The notes under the pieces: generated by a model | The model's database searches: none | What the model was told of the DNA's origin: nothing | The model's input: the letters and a program-made list of their open reading frames with translations, nothing else | Source of the DNA: Eublepharis macularius | Taxonomy: Eukaryota > Chordata > Lepidosauria > Squamata > Eublepharidae | Length of the DNA: 64,000 bases | Direction of reading: 5' to 3' | Assembly: GCF_028583425.1 (NCBI RefSeq) | Contig: NC_072801.1 | Coordinates: 20,542,001-20,606,000, forward strand | Program-made: the position numbers and the translations under genes | Part shown: one piece after another, positions 17,701 to 32,700 of the stretch | Numbering within the stretch: position 1 is the stretch's first letter | Layout: every line of letters starts with the position of its first letter

Positions 17701-20700
17701 GCCTGTTTTCTTCAAGGCTTCCCTGTGGCAACGACAGTTGTTTTCTAGTATTGGTGCTCTACTCATTCACGAGGATGTGGAGTCAATAAACCATTCAGTA
17801 ATGATAGCATTAGCCAACATGATTGTTCTAAATAACCAGGCATGGTGATTCTCAGGAGAAAAAAAAATCATCCATTGGTTGAATTTTGGGGCCGTTCTTC
17901 CTGCCAGAGTGTGATATGTTGTGTTGGTTTGGCCTGTGCAGGAACACAATAGCATGTTGCTTCTGGAAGCGAACATTGTTTCTGGGCAGTGGAAGAATAC
18001 TGTTCCAGAAACCGGAGAAGGTCCTAAGAATGGGGTAATAAATTTTGTAGCAGCTTTAGTAATAGGGCTATTTCAAGAGCAATTGGGTGCATGCGGAAAG
18101 TAGCACTAGCCACGGAATGTTCCTGCAGGCAAAGAGATAAGGCATAGTTCTTCTGAAGGGGATGCTAGTTACCCATCACATTGGTGGAGAGTGCTGTCAA
18201 GTCATAGCTGACTTATGGCAACCCTTGGTGGGGTTTTCAAGGCAAGAGACCCGCAGAGGTGGCTTACTACTGCCTGCCTCTGCAACCCTGGTCTTTGCTG
18301 GAGGTTTCCCATCCAATTACTAATCAAGGTCGACTCTGCTTAGCTTCTGAGATCTGACCAAAAAATGCTTTAATAAGAAAGGAGGAAGCTTTAAGTATAG
18401 AATACAAGACCAAGAAGTTATCAAGGGCTGTTTGGCACACCTGCCCTGAATAGAAGTAACCCTGGACATGCATTTAATTCATGACTGTTACCAACCGTAG
18501 CCCTCTCCTGAGATGGCGTGTGATTTTTTAAAAAATGCGTACTTTAAATATGTTAGTGAAACTGAACCACACATGTGGGTCAAGTCAGCAGCAGCTTCTG
18601 TGATCCCGGTGGCAGTTTTCCCAGTCGCTGCATTCAATAAGGACCACTCCCTGCTATTAGGGAATGTGTTGCTGCTGCAGCCATCAGAGAAGAAAAATAA
18701 GGCATTAACAACCCGGAGAGGGGAGCAATACATCTTTGCCCCTCTCAGTCAATGCTGCCCTGCAATATGACTACTTATATGTGTTTCTGACTGATTTATC
18801 CTGAAAAAACTGGGAAGGGGCAGCATTCTTCCTTGAGGGGGTGTTTAAACAGAGAAATAATTTTCAGTTTAGTAGTTTACTGGAGACTGTTTTATCAATA
18901 GTGTGTGGGTGGATTGTGAGGGTAAACAAGCTGATGCATTTCTGAAAATTACTCTTTGGAATTCCTTGTACTGGGAATCCTGCTTTAGGATATTTTTATA
19001 TGTGCTCCTTTGCTGATGTGTTAAAACTTGGCTGCTCCAGAGAACATTCTCTACGGTTGGCTAGCTGGTTCCATTTTCCCCTCGCTAATGAGCGAACAAC
19101 ATATCTTGGACAAATGAACGTATCTTGGACAAACAAACATATCTTGGACAAACTCTTTATGGGATGGTGTTCATAAAATGTTGTGTTGTTGCAACTAGAA
19201 AAAATGCTTTTTATCTTTATGCTTGATCTACTAGTTTCTACGCTGCCCATTGAAGACATCACCTAGGACAGGACTAAGTGGGTTTTGTGTCAGCAGTTAG
19301 TTCAGTGTTTCCCAAACATGATGATCAAGTGCCTGTTAGTGGAGCAATGAAATAGAGTCAGCAGCAATCAAGGTCATGGGTTCTACATCGCTGGGGCTAC
19401 TCCTCAAGCATGGAGGATAATATGTCTAACAGCCAAGTATGTCTCTATACATCATGTGCATCAAACATTTCCAGAGATGAGGCAACTAAGCCTAGAACAT
19501 ATGTTTTTGCAGACTGCAAATGAATATGCTGAGAAAAGTGCCAGACCATTCAAATGGTACTGTATAGAATTTAAGATTCTTTTAAAAAGCCCCCTTAAGG
19601 AGCATTTAACAGCATTCTCACCAAAAGGCCTCTCAGCACGTGGAAGCTTGTCGAGAGAGCCAGCAGAGGACTCCAGGAGGCATTCTAAAAATAAACCTAC
19701 TTAGAAGACTTCTTTAAAATGTGCCATGCAGTCTATTACAGATTGACCCACCCAGGGTGCTCGCTGAATCCAGGACTTCTGCAGCACTTGCTCAGAAGAG
19801 TAATGGGTTGGATCCTGCTGATCTATTGTGCTAGCAGTGGCACTTTCCTCCAGCACAAGAGGTAGTAGGCTCTTCCACTGCTGAAGAGTCTTTTGTGTTG
19901 GTAGAAGGCTCCTTGCCTCATAGGAACGTTCCACTTTGGGTGGATCAAGTCCTTGAGATCCAACCTACTAATCCTGATGGTATATGAACACTTTTCCCAT
20001 GATCAGTACATCTGGCAAAAGCGAGTTACCACTGTGGGTGGAAATGTGATGGACTTTTGGAGGGGCTTGTGGCACAGTGGTAGAGCAACTGCTTCATAAG
20101 CAAGAGGTTCCAGGATCAATTCCTGGCATCTCCGCTTAAAAGGAGACGGTAGTAAGAGATGTGAAAGATGTCCAGAGAACTTGGAGAGTTGCTTTCAGTT
20201 ACAGTAGACCTGATTGACCTTGATAGACCAGTTCTTTGAATCAGTTCAAAGCAGTCGGTAGTGTTCTGTGCAATAAAGGACTCTCTCACTGTTCTGTAGG
20301 TTATCTCTAGACTTGCTTTTATTCTCTGCCTTTCATCCAGCCAGCTTGACGTGAAGCATAAAAATAGTTTCTATGGCACAGCCTCCTCTGCCTGATAGTG
20401 GATGGGAGATTGCCTGCTTGGTATTTATAGTCAAACCACCCCCTTGGCCATTTGCAGGTGGTGATAGCTAATTCTGAGACCACATGAACCTCTGGCTGTT
20501 TGGAATTGTAAGATGGGCCATAAAGCTCATCTACTCAAGAGATCCCAATCCAGAGCATCCATGACAACCACCCTCTGCTTAAAGACCTTCAGGAAAGGTG
20601 AGCTCCCGTTGTCTGTAGGTAACTCATCCCATCTGACGAAGGGAGCTTTGACTCTCAAAAGCTTATACCCTGGAAATCTTGTTGGTCTTTAGAGTGCTAC

Positions 20701-23700
20701 TGAACTCAAATCTTACTCCATCATCCAGCTGTCCTTACCGCTAGGCAATTTCTCCTACTAACACACAACTCCTACTTCCTCATCTCCCTTGATGCTTTTT
20801 TTAAAAAAAAATGTATTTCTTTTAAAAACATCTCAGTCTCGTCCTTTGCAGAAGTCAAGTGTGAGAGCAGAGAGAACTCCATTTCCTTCCTTGGAGACCT
20901 CAAAGGAGGAGAGGAAGATGTTCTCTTGTCCTTCCCAAGCTTTGGAAGAAGGCAGTAGCAGCAAGGCATAAAGCACCATTTCCTTTCTCCATGGGTGGCT
21001 TCTCTGTTACCTTCTGCAAAAGTCTAGTGGATCCTCCCATAAGTGATCACTTTTAACATTCTGTGTATTTAGGGAGGAGTGGGATCAAAGGAGACCACAC
21101 ATTTTGACTTGGCTTAATACTCAGCCACTTCTAGGGGACTCCTGGCAATACCATTGATCTAGAAATCTGCTTTTTGGAAAATTAAGAATCTCAGAAAACT
21201 AAATTCTGCGCCCAGTTCTGTGTTTGGGTGGTGTGGTGGGTTGTAAAACCCTGAACATGCTGACCAAGGGTATCTGGTTATTTGCTAATGATACTACTTT
21301 GTCTTTTCCCCAATGCAAGGGCAGAAGCGTGGTCCTATTCTAATATGGGTTGATGGTGAAATCCACAATGGTATACCAGGATTTAATTAATTTTTTCTAT
21401 AGTTACCTTGAAATATTGCTTGTGTGAGTGCTCATGAATGTACAAGTGGTTTGCCACACCTCCCCAAAGTACTTTCCAGTTATCAGTGACTAACTCAGAG
21501 CCATGCTACAAGTGACACCATACACAGGTTGGACACTTGTCAGCTTACCTCAAGTTTTGATGGGAAATGTAGGCATCCTGGTTTTACAGCGTGGCTCTCT
21601 ATTACAGCTGCAAGACCAGGATGCCTACATTTCCCATCAAAACTTGAGGGAAGCTGACAAGTGTCCAACCTGTGTCAAGTGTCACTTGTAGCTTGGCTCT
21701 CAGATACTTTTATAGGGGGGCACTAATTTAACATTCAGAAGGTCTAGCTTTAATTACTTATAACTGGGATATAATGGAAAGCTTGCCCTATCCCTGGGAC
21801 AGACTTCATCCGCATATCAGGAATGACGATGGATGCCCCTTCAGTTACCTCCAAAGCAGTACTCAAACCACCATCCCACAAGCATCCACAATTGACCGTC
21901 TGCAATACTGAAAGGAACTGTATCATAACTGCTGCTGCTAACTTATCATAGATGTGGGGACATAGCTGCTAAATCCCTCAGGGGGTGGCTCATAAAATGA
22001 TGCTTCCTTACAACCACTTAGGCTGAGGCATCTTTTTCGCGTAGGGCCCGTGTTGGTTGTAATTGGTATTCTGTCATATCAGTGTTGACTTACGTGCAGT
22101 AACTGCTAAACAATCAACTCCATTGATTGTGGCACCTGCGAAACATAATCCTTCACATGAGTGACCTTGTTCTTATTTTTTCCCCATTTAACTAGCCCTA
22201 TAAGCTGCTCTACTGTGATGGTAATAAGTTCTGAAATTTTAATGAGTTTTTTTTTTTAGCTGCCAATCTAGTCGACTTCCACGCACTGGCATTTTTTAGC
22301 TTTTCCAAAGCGTTTTCCTTGTAGGCCGTGGGTAGCATATCAAGCTATTAATTTAAAAAATGAATGAGCCTGGAGATGTTTTGCCCTGCTGTCTGCCTCA
22401 GATGGAAGTTAGAGTTGCTTGTTCCAATTGCAGGTGATTTGCTATTTAATAATAATAGATGGAAGTTATCAGGGGTCATTTCGTAGAAAAAGCTGGAGGA
22501 ACTCATTAGCATGATACATTAGCATAACTCATTAGCATATGCCACGCCCCTGACATCGCCAGAAATGTGTCATTAGCATAACTGATTTGCATATGCCACA
22601 CCCCCTGGTGTCACCTATCCTGGCTGCTTTGGACCCAATCCTGGCCATTCAGGGCCGAAATTGGGCCCAAAATGGCAAAAAGGGGCTGAAAATGGCCAGA
22701 AAGGGGCCCAAAATGGTCAGGATTGGGCCGCTGCTGAACAGGAGAGTGATCCACCACCCGTCAGAGGTCCAATCCTGGCCATTTTGGCCCCAATCCAGGA
22801 CGAAACGGGCCCAAAATGGCTGAGAGTCAGGTGGGCAGGGCCACCTGACATGTGACCTCTTTGGGGAACTCCTGGAACTGCGTTCCTGTGTGTTCCCCCT
22901 TGAAATGAGCCCTGGAAGTTATAATAATAATATTATAACTATTAATAATAATAAGTGGAAGTTAGAGTTGCTTGTTCCAATTGCAGGTGATTTGCTATTT
23001 AATAATAATAGTGTGCTGTCAGGTTGCACCCAACTTTGACTACTGCACCGTGGGGTTTTAAATGCAAGAGATGAGCAGCAGTGATTTGCCATTACCTTCC
23101 TCTGCCTAGCAACCCCAGTCTTCCTTAGTGGTCTCCCATCCAAGTATTAACCAGAGTCAACCCTGTTTTGCTTCCAGCCTCTGACGAGATCAGACTAGTC
23201 AGAGCTATTTAGGCTGTTAATTTGTTAACTTGGGTTTAAAATTGGCTGTTTGCTTAGGGTGGGAACAGTAGTTTTTCCCCCCAGATATATTGATGCAATA
23301 GGGAACTAGTGGCAGAAGCTGTATCTCAAGGTAATTTGGAATCAACATGTTACTTTTCAAATGAGAATTAAAACAGTAAGATTTGGGGACCTGTACCTGC
23401 AGAGTTCAGAAAAAATAACGGACATGGAATCATAGGGTTGTAAGGGACCTCCAGGGTCATCTAATCCAGCCCCTGCACACTGCAGGAAATTCACACCTAC
23501 CTCCCCCCCACACCCCCAGTGACCCCTGCTCCATGCTCAGAAGATAGCAAAACACCATCAGGATCCCTAGCTGACCTGGCCTGCGGAAAATTGCTACTTG
23601 ACTCCAAGGTGGTGATCGGCCTTACCCTGGGCGTGTAAGAAGGCCACGAGAACTAAGCACTGATGTATCCCATTCTGCCCTCCCTCTCATGAGCTTGCCC

Positions 23701-26700
23701 AGGTTCACAGTATGAGCATTGCTGTCAGATGGTCATCTAGCCTCTGCTTAAAAACCTCTAAAGAAGGAGAGCCCACCACCTTCTGAGGAAGCCTGTTCCA
23801 CTGAGGGACTGCTCTAACTGTCAGGAAGTTCTTCCTAATGTTTAGCTGAAAACTCTTGATTTAATTTCAACCTGTTGGTTCTGATCTGACCTTCTGGGGC
23901 AACAGAAAACAACTCTGTGCCATCCTCTATATAATATGGTTATCATATCACTTCTCAGTCGTCTCGTCTCCAGGCTAAACATACCGAGCTCCTTCAACCT
24001 TTCCTCATAGGACTTGGTCTCCAGACCATGATTTGCTGCTATGTGAATGAGCCCAGGGCATCTTTGGACTTGGCTCCTCTGCCCCCACCCCAGGCAATCT
24101 AATGAAAGATAACCATTTTCCCAGCAAACCTGACTTAGTTATTACAAACTCACTTGCAATCTGTGGCTTGCGCTTTACCTTCCAAACCTAGATTAAGCTG
24201 CAGTTCAGAATCATGACTTGCAGGACCAAGGGCAAACCAGAGTTTGTGATTCTGTTCATAATGACAAAGTGTGGTTTGCCTGGAAAGTGGAGACCCTCAG
24301 GGCTGCATGTGAAGAGGGAGTTTGTAATCCGGAGTATTTTATAGGATTGTGTTTTATTTATTTATTTACTATTACATCTGAACCTTACTTGAGCTAGACT
24401 GCGGTTGTGTCCTCTGGCTGGGCATGGCTTTCTGAGGCCTCAGGGAATTATCTTTCTCATCATTTTTTTAAAAGCTGTAGAAAATCTCAATACTAGGGGT
24501 GACATGTGTTTTGCCCTCAGTCTCTTCCAGGTGGATATATGGGACTGGTGTTCTAGCCAGCAAGCAAAGGCCCAGCTTCATGGTCTTCTTTCCCTTTTAT
24601 GTTCTGCTTGCCTTCTGGTGACCCCACTTCTCAAACTCCTGCAACCCACTGAGTGGCTTCTGGTTCAGCATTCGGGAGCTATGGCCCTAATCAGACTTGT
24701 CTCGAGCATTTAGGTGGAATTGCTGAATAAATGGGAGTAGTAAAGAGAAGACATATTGATGGCATCCCTTCGTCTCCAAAGACTAGGTTGCCAAAAGAAG
24801 ATCAGCTGAATGAAAAATGGGATACAGATGTTGTCTGCTAATTAGGTCAGGGTAATACTTGGCACAAAAACTTAATTTTGCTTTATCCTTCTGAAGCAGC
24901 TTGCCTGTGAAACAAAGCGCCCTTTGCTGTGCCTCCAAAGATGCTCTCTGATGTGCTGCTGAGTGACGTTGGATCGAACAGCAGCGCAACCTCCCTGAAC
25001 TGTGATGTGCCCCAGCGCTTGTGAAACTTACAATGAAATTGACCTTGGTGTGCTTTATATAATATACGATGACTTCACTTGCAGTCACTAGTGCCGTTTT
25101 GCTCTCCAACTCAAGAGCTAATGAGATGGGTATTTTTTTGCACATGATGTCTGTGGGTGAACTGGCTTCCTTTCTTGGGTTTAGTCTGTGCACTGATGGC
25201 CTCGAAGTGTGAGAAGAAGAGGGTTGAGTGTTGAAAGCAACCGTAGGCTTTTGTTTGATTTGCAAGGAGTAGTAGCGGACTCGTTTAGCATAGTTTGTCA
25301 ACATATTGTATGTCTTTTTGTTTTTAATTGCAAAGTGCAGGGGCTCAGTTTCTGCACCTCTTTTTATTGCAACATGATTTTTACATAATTATAGTGGTTA
25401 GTCATTACTGCTGAATAGTAACAAAAAGCGCGATCCAGCTTTTGGCATAGTTTGGCTTTCATAAATGTGACAAATGGCCTCATCAAAGTTGTTCGACCTC
25501 AGTAGTGGCTCAGCCTTGGCCAAGACTTGACCTCAGATAGTTCAATCCCAGCAAGTACCACAGCTACTTTGAAGCTGCCTTTATATCTAATCAGACCATC
25601 AGTCTGCAAAGATCAGTATTGTCTACTCAGGCTGGAAGCAGCTCTTCAGGTCTCAGACAGAGGTCTTTTGGATCACCTTCTACCCGATCCTTTTAACTGG
25701 AGATGCTAGGGATTGAACTCCGGACCTTCTGCATGCCAAGTAGAGGCTCCAGCACTGAACTATGGCCCCTTCCACCTTCTGGTGTAAAAAGAGGAGAGTT
25801 AGAGAAAATGAACGAAAAGGAGAAGGAAGATCTAAATTCAACACAGTAAGTTAAAAATGACAAATTGAGAGTCCTGGGTCTCCATCTACCCAGTTGAGGA
25901 TAAAGTGGGTGCTGGGTCTGGTGATGTCAATCAGCGGTCAGCCCAACAACACAACTTGGGGCTATTGAGTAGGATTTGCCTAAGAGGTCTTCTGGTTGGG
26001 TCATGCCCCAAATGTGGAAGACAGCAGTAACCTAAAGGAGTGATGTTGATACTGTGACTCAGCAGGTGATACAATGTATGGGTAGCTGGCAAGGTTCTGC
26101 CGTGGTAAAATTTTGGCCAACGTATAGGGGCCAAAAGGGTGCAGGCAAGATTGATGAAAATGGAAGATGAGTGAGTTCTTGGTATGCTCCCTGTCACCAC
26201 CACCAAAAGGTCCTTGGAAAGTTGGCTAAGTTCATACAGACACGTGTCTATGCTATGACGACTCCTCCCTTCAACCAAAGTGGTATCTTTTCTGAGTAGC
26301 ATGAGCACACCAGTGATTGGCCTGGTATAATGCAAGCCTAATCACCAGTTTGAAAGAATATAAGACACAAGAACCCTGACAGCTGATCATGACAATAGCC
26401 ACGGTCTTAGCCAGGGGTCCTCAACCTTTTTGAACCTGCAGGCATCTTTGTAATTCTGAGAAGGAATGATGAGTGCCATCCCAAAAGGGCTGTCACAGGA
26501 GGCAGAGCCAAACACAATACCTCCCTTCTCACTTTGCAAAAGAATTGCGGAAGGGGGATAAAAAGAAATGAAGGAAGGTCACTAGGAGAAAGGGTGAGAG
26601 AGAAGGTACAGAGAGCAGTGGAGCATGCTTCTTGCCTGGCTTTATTGCTTCCTTTTGTCAGTCTGTCAGTAAAGCAGCAAGAGTCCGATTCTTCTCTTCG

Positions 26701-29700
26701 GTAGGTAGGGGTTACTTTGCTGTGTTGAAAAATGTGAGACCAGGACGAGCGTTAAACATGTCCTTGGGCAGGGTCTTAATTCAGAATGGGGCCATTAAAG
26801 AACAGTGATCTGATCATTCAATTGAGGGAAAACCCTGCAATGATTGAGAACCTGAACTCCAAACTCAGAATGAACCAATAAGAGAAGATAATCCCATCCA
26901 TGTGTTGTAAAAGGAACTTATTGGCAACTGCAATAATTTGCTTCCTGCATATCCACAGTTTCATTAACTCTCCTCCCAGCTGATGCTTGTGCTTAGTTGC
27001 CCGTAGAAGAAATTTCCCCACATGCTCAGACCAGGGACCAGAACTCTGACTTCTAAAGCTGCTTTTTAAGTTTTAAAATAGAAGAGATTGTATTACAGAT
27101 CTCCTATATAACTATAGTTAAGCCCTTTGTAATGGACAAATATCACACTGCTCTTTTTTGCAGGAGAGAGCCGTTTCCAGGTATATTGAGTGGGTCAATC
27201 GGAGGAAGATACTTCCATGGCTGTACTCGTGCAGTCCATGGTGGAGCTTGCCCCAGCTGAGTCTCCCACATCTTGGGAACACCCCCTCCCCTACAAGAGA
27301 TCAGAACAAGAAACATTAGGCATGGCTTGTTCCTGATGTTTAGATTCAGATGCTCCTGGGGGTGTGACGAACCCCCCTTTCTGACTGCCAGATGAAGAGC
27401 ACTGTTTAAAGAATATCTGTGGATTTCCCACTGCATTCCTGTTGTCTGCAGTGGTGGAGCTATCAGGAAATTCTGGCACGCTCAGGAAAACAATAGCAGG
27501 GAAAATGATGCACAGATGGGGTGGAATTAGTCAGCATTACTTGTGCAGCGCGACCATGTTCGTACTAGCACAACCCTTTACCCTGCAGGGAAATGGACGT
27601 GGAACACAAGAGCTAGGAACTTGTTTTTTTCTGTGTTGGTTAACAGGATTTTTCAAGATGCTGCCCTTTCCCTTTGGTACAGCATCCCAGGGGAGGTTGA
27701 GAATCTCCCAACTTGCTAACCTTTCCAGCAGAGTTGTAAAGCCAAATTCCTTAAGGAAGGTATTTTAGGCGAAAACAGGGTTTGACAAAAGATGTGGTTT
27801 CCAGTTGTATATTAGGGCCTATGTATATATGTACAGTCAAGTCACAACCGACTTAACGTGACCCAGCAAGGGGCGTTCAAGACAAATATAAAGCAGCGGT
27901 GGTTTGCCATTGCCTTCCTCTATGGAGTTTTCCTTAATGATCCTCCATCCAAATACTGATCCTGCTTAACTTCCAAGATCAATGGTATAACAAATAAGGC
28001 AAACCCAGTGGTTAAACTGTAACAATAGAAAGGGGACAACCCCAACTGGGTCAAAAAGCTTTTTTTTCTTTTTCAAAGCAACAAATGCCCCCTCTTTATG
28101 CAACGTATTTTATAAATAACAATTTAAAGACACGACTCCAGATAACTGAAGCAAGGTAAGTAATTAGAGTCCATTCTTTTTTCAAAGCAACAATTGCTCA
28201 CTCTTTCAAGATCAAGCTATACCGTGCTGCTTTCTCTTCCATTAGGGCTTTAAGAGCAGCTGTAGCATAGTGGTTAAGTGGTTTAGCTGCGAATCAGTTC
28301 TGTACTGGTTCAAATCCCACTATTGCCATGAGCTCAGTAGGTGACCTGGGGTAAGCCACTCCTCTCAGCCCAGCTCCCCAGCTGTATTGTAGGGATAATA
28401 ACACTAACTTGTTTACCACTCTGGGTGGACACTAATCTGTCTAGAATTGCAGAATATGTTGTTGTTGTTAAGTGCCTCAGATCACTTGCTCATGAGGCTG
28501 TATCTTTGGGATGACACAAGGGTCTAGTGTGGAGAGGATATTCTGGCCTGATAAGCTTTTGCCTGCACCTCTTGTCCTCACCCCTTATAAGGCATAGGAC
28601 TGCTAAAGATTCCCAGGGTATTAGCTGCTGATCCATAGATATTGCTTGGATTCCAGGTGGCTCCTGGCTTTATGGCCATGGGTGCTCGTTCAGCCTGAAC
28701 TGGCAAGCTCTGTGTGTGCATTGGCTTGAATGAAAGACTAGTGAGACTTGAAAGGTTTTTATTTCTTCCAAAGGAGTTAGCCCTGAATGGTTATCTCATT
28801 ATCAGAAGTAACTGACTTCCTTAACAGAAGCAAACTGATCTCCATATCAGAAGCTACTGTTTGCATCTACTCCTCCCTCCCCTCTCCACCTATATATCCG
28901 ACCAGTTTTTTCTTGCCCTCCATGCATCTGACGAAGAGAACTGTGATTCTCGAAAGCTTATGCTACAATAAAGTTAGTTAGTCTTAAAGGTGCTACTGGA
29001 CTCTTTGATTTTGCTTTCTTCCAAAGCGCTTGTTAAATTAAATGCAAGTCGACCTGCCGAAATCTGCACTGCGCGATTTCCCAGCGACAAGCAGACTTGT
29101 ATTTTCATTCCTGCTTTTTACTTTCCAAAGCATTTTTTAGGAAGCCAGGCTATCCTTCAAGGAAGCTGCCTTTATATTGAGCCCAAACCTTGCAAGTTAC
29201 AGGCTGTTTTTTATTAACTTGGATATTGCCTAGCTTTCTGGGCGTGGGGTGGGTGGGGGATAGTACTGATCCCTCCTCTCCTAGAGATGATCTTCAATTC
29301 TACCCCTTCTCACAAACTATTCCTTGGGGTCCCTCAAATGTAACCTTTCAGGGGGTGTTTTGAGTTGCTGCAAAGGGGGTAATTGGTGAAAATTGTCTCC
29401 CCTCGCATGTACAGATATCTAGACAGGATCCAATGCATAGTCTGTATTATGCTTTTATTGCTAATGTTGTCTTTAGGCTGTTGGGGTTTCTGGATTATTT
29501 ATCTGATTTTATATCACACTTTTCTATTACAATGCTCGGGGGAAGCAACCGAATAAAAATATTACAAACAAATTAAATTAAATCAGCAAATTAAGGAATT
29601 GAGATCTGGCTCTCTCCCCTTACTTAGGGAAATTGTTGAGCTGCCTTGTATACATTTGCATAGAAGTCTGGGATATAAATAATTTAAACTAAAAAAAAAC

Positions 29701-32700
29701 CCAATTGAATATAAATAATAAATACGGTGACGGGCAGGAGCTCTCCAGGGTTTCAGGCAGAAGATGGGTCTTTCCCAGCACTTACTGCCCGAGATCATTT
29801 AATTGGAGACCCTGAGAGTTTGAATCGGGGACCTTCTGCATGCAGAGCAGGTGCTCTCTGCCCTGAGCCACAATTCCTCCAATGCTTTTGCATCTCACCC
29901 CTTCCAAAGTCTTTAAAGATTTTTTTTTCTTCAGAGAAGTGTAACTGCAGCATGCTCCAGAGACAATGGGGAGAACAGAGCATCAAGGACAAAATCTGAG
30001 ATTTCTGTTTCAACAGAGGGGTTCACGCTGGGCTGACTCCATGTGCCTTTGGTGGGATGGATCCAGCCGAAAAGTTTGTTTAAAAAGTTGGCAGCAGGCC
30101 TTCCCCATGCCCCAGCAGTCAGATGTTCTTGTAACCTCCTTCCTCCTCCTCGGCTGATTCCACCAGAACAGCTTCTCCTTCATCACTGCATCACCCCTCC
30201 TATGATGCATTTTTGTTTGTTGGGGGGGGGGGGGGCTGTGGCTCAGTGACAGAGTATCTTCTTGGCATGCAGAAGGCCCCAGATTTAATCCTTGGCATCT
30301 CCAGTTAAAAAGATCTGATAATAAGTGATGTGGAAGATCTCCACTTGGGACCTTGGAGAGCTGTTGCCCGTCAGAGAAGACGATAAAGACTTTGATGGAC
30401 CAAGGGTCGGATTCATGTGTGCTTGTGAGACTTTCCCAGTCCTCAGAGAGGTCCCATCCGGGCTGTTCGGGGCAGGGGAAAGCAGAGAAAGATCTGTTCT
30501 TCCAACTCTTGCACGCTTTTCTGTTTGAGCCAACCTATGGTGACCACACACGCTCCGGTAGTTAATATAATACAGTCTGGCTACTACTGTACTGTTAAAA
30601 AAACACAAAGAACTCCAATTTCCCTACCTCACTCAGAACTTATTTCTGATTCTGATCTGTTCCTCAAAGCAGGTCTAGCAGATCTTGGCAACACAGGGCT
30701 ATATACAATAGTTCATTACTTTGTTAAAAAAAATTAAAACAGACTACTCCCGCCCAATTTTTTTTTTTTTTTTTACAAAAAACAGGATTAGGAACAGATG
30801 TCTCTATATACCATTATGAAAGTCTTAGTTTATGAGCAAAGTAGCACAGACCTACAGAAGGACTATGGTGGTGCCAAGTGTTGTATCTAGTAAAATTCTG
30901 CTGCCTTTCACAATACCATGGTGTTGTGTTTATAGCTATATCGGGGTGCTCCCTTTCATTTTGATACCCAGGTCTCCTCAGTCTACAATCTGGCTTCCAT
31001 TCCGGATTGTTGGACTTAAGAATGCATGTGAGCGTGTGAGTTTTTAATGGTGTCTTTTTAGTATTTTTCAGAAGGAAAAATGGGACCCCACCTACAAAGT
31101 GTGAAAAGGTTGAATTTTATTTTTATATTTCACACACCACCACCACCAAAACCCCAATTCCCAGGGTTTCCTTTTCTGCTGTCCAGGGTAAGAAGTATTT
31201 TCTAGGCGGTTTTATTATAACGGTTAAAAATCTATCTGGGTTTTGATTTCTAGCCAGTTTCCTTTACCCAAATTGGATCCTGTTTAATCCTTATGTGCAT
31301 CTTTAATGGGGAAAGAGAGGGGGAAAGAGAGAGCACAGCATTTCTTTTGGTGAACTTTCAGACACTTTGAAAAATGAGACTATATAAAAAGAAAACTAGA
31401 TGGCATGAAAGGGTAGGATCTGAGATTCCTCGCTTTGCCATTTTCAGCTAGGTACTATGGTCTTTTAGCAAATACTATATTTCCCTGAAAGGAAGGCTGA
31501 GTCCCGTCCCCCCCCCCCCCGCACGTGTGCCATCAAGAAGAGTGGGTCACGTGAAATTCACAAGAAGTACAGAGATCTGGAATGGTAGAAGTGTGGATGT
31601 CTGTTCCCACCCACCCCCAGTCAGGCTACATAGTCTTTTCCTGGCAGACTGATTGAAGCTTCTGTTTTTGTCTTGAGAGAAGACAGGTGGATAAGAAAGG
31701 GAGAAGGGAGTGTAACAGGTCCGTTACATGATGTTGTGGGGAAGAAAGAAGAAACTGGTGCAGGGTCAGGGGGTTGCCTCACTAGTTCCATGTGTTCTTA
31801 AACAACGCGCAGACAGTGGGAAAAGTGCTCTCCGTTGCACTGATGGCGAAGAGGAGAGTGAGAACTTCTTGGCAGAATCCAGCCATGCCAAAATTGTTTT
31901 GGGGTGAGGATTTATGAACCGGTACACATCTTGCTTAGCATTGATTCCTCCCTCCATGCCTTTCTCAGCTGAATCTGTTTCCTACTTAAAGAAGTCACAC
32001 ACACACACACATACACACACACCCAGTTTTGATGCTCTTGAACAACCAGGATCACTTTACATTTTTGCAGGCAGCCAAATATAGCTGTGTTACACAGAGC
32101 AGAACAGCTGCATGATCGCCCTCACTTGCTGCCCCGGAGTGCAGGCTGGGACGCTTGCTCGGAGGATTGCCTGTTGCGATCGAGAAAAGCAGCTGGGGGG
32201 GGGGGTTACCGGGCGACTTCTGTGCCCTCGGTTGTTCAGCAGCTGTGTCTCTTCTCTCCTTGTGACCTGTTGCCATGCCAAACCAGGTGTGGTGGCAGTT
32301 ACGGTTTATCACTGTAGCTGGGCCTCAGACTAGTGGAAAACTGATGTCACAAACAATTGATCCATCTTTAAGATACCGGAAAAAACCTGAGAATAAAACC
32401 AGAGTCCAGTGGCTGCCGTAATACTTCTTGTCTGCAAGGCTGTCTCTTTGTGTTGTGCCAGAAGTTTTAGTAACCGTTGCCCAAGTACTGGGCCATCTGC
32501 TTGGTGCACCTGATCTTGGCAGAGGGCACTAAAACCTGCTGATTCCAAGTAGCACAAAAGAGAGATGTTGTCTTGGCAACCTAAAATAGTGACTGTGGTC
32601 TCACAGGGTGTTCAGTGCATGATCTGGGATGGCAAGAAATGCCGTTGTTCTTTTTTGTGTCTGTGCATCGCTGTTTCAGTTTTTAAAGTGTTTGAGCCCC

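Noticed and set aside
22587-22855. Overlapping frames with 'KKGLKMARKGPKM'-type repeats
   Set aside because: They come from the internal 'ggcccaaaatgg' repeats of the hAT-like MITE.
18176-23215. 5S rRNA genes or pseudogenes
   Set aside because: Only the internal promoter part of 5S matches, joined to the same unrelated body in each copy, which is the mark of a SINE.
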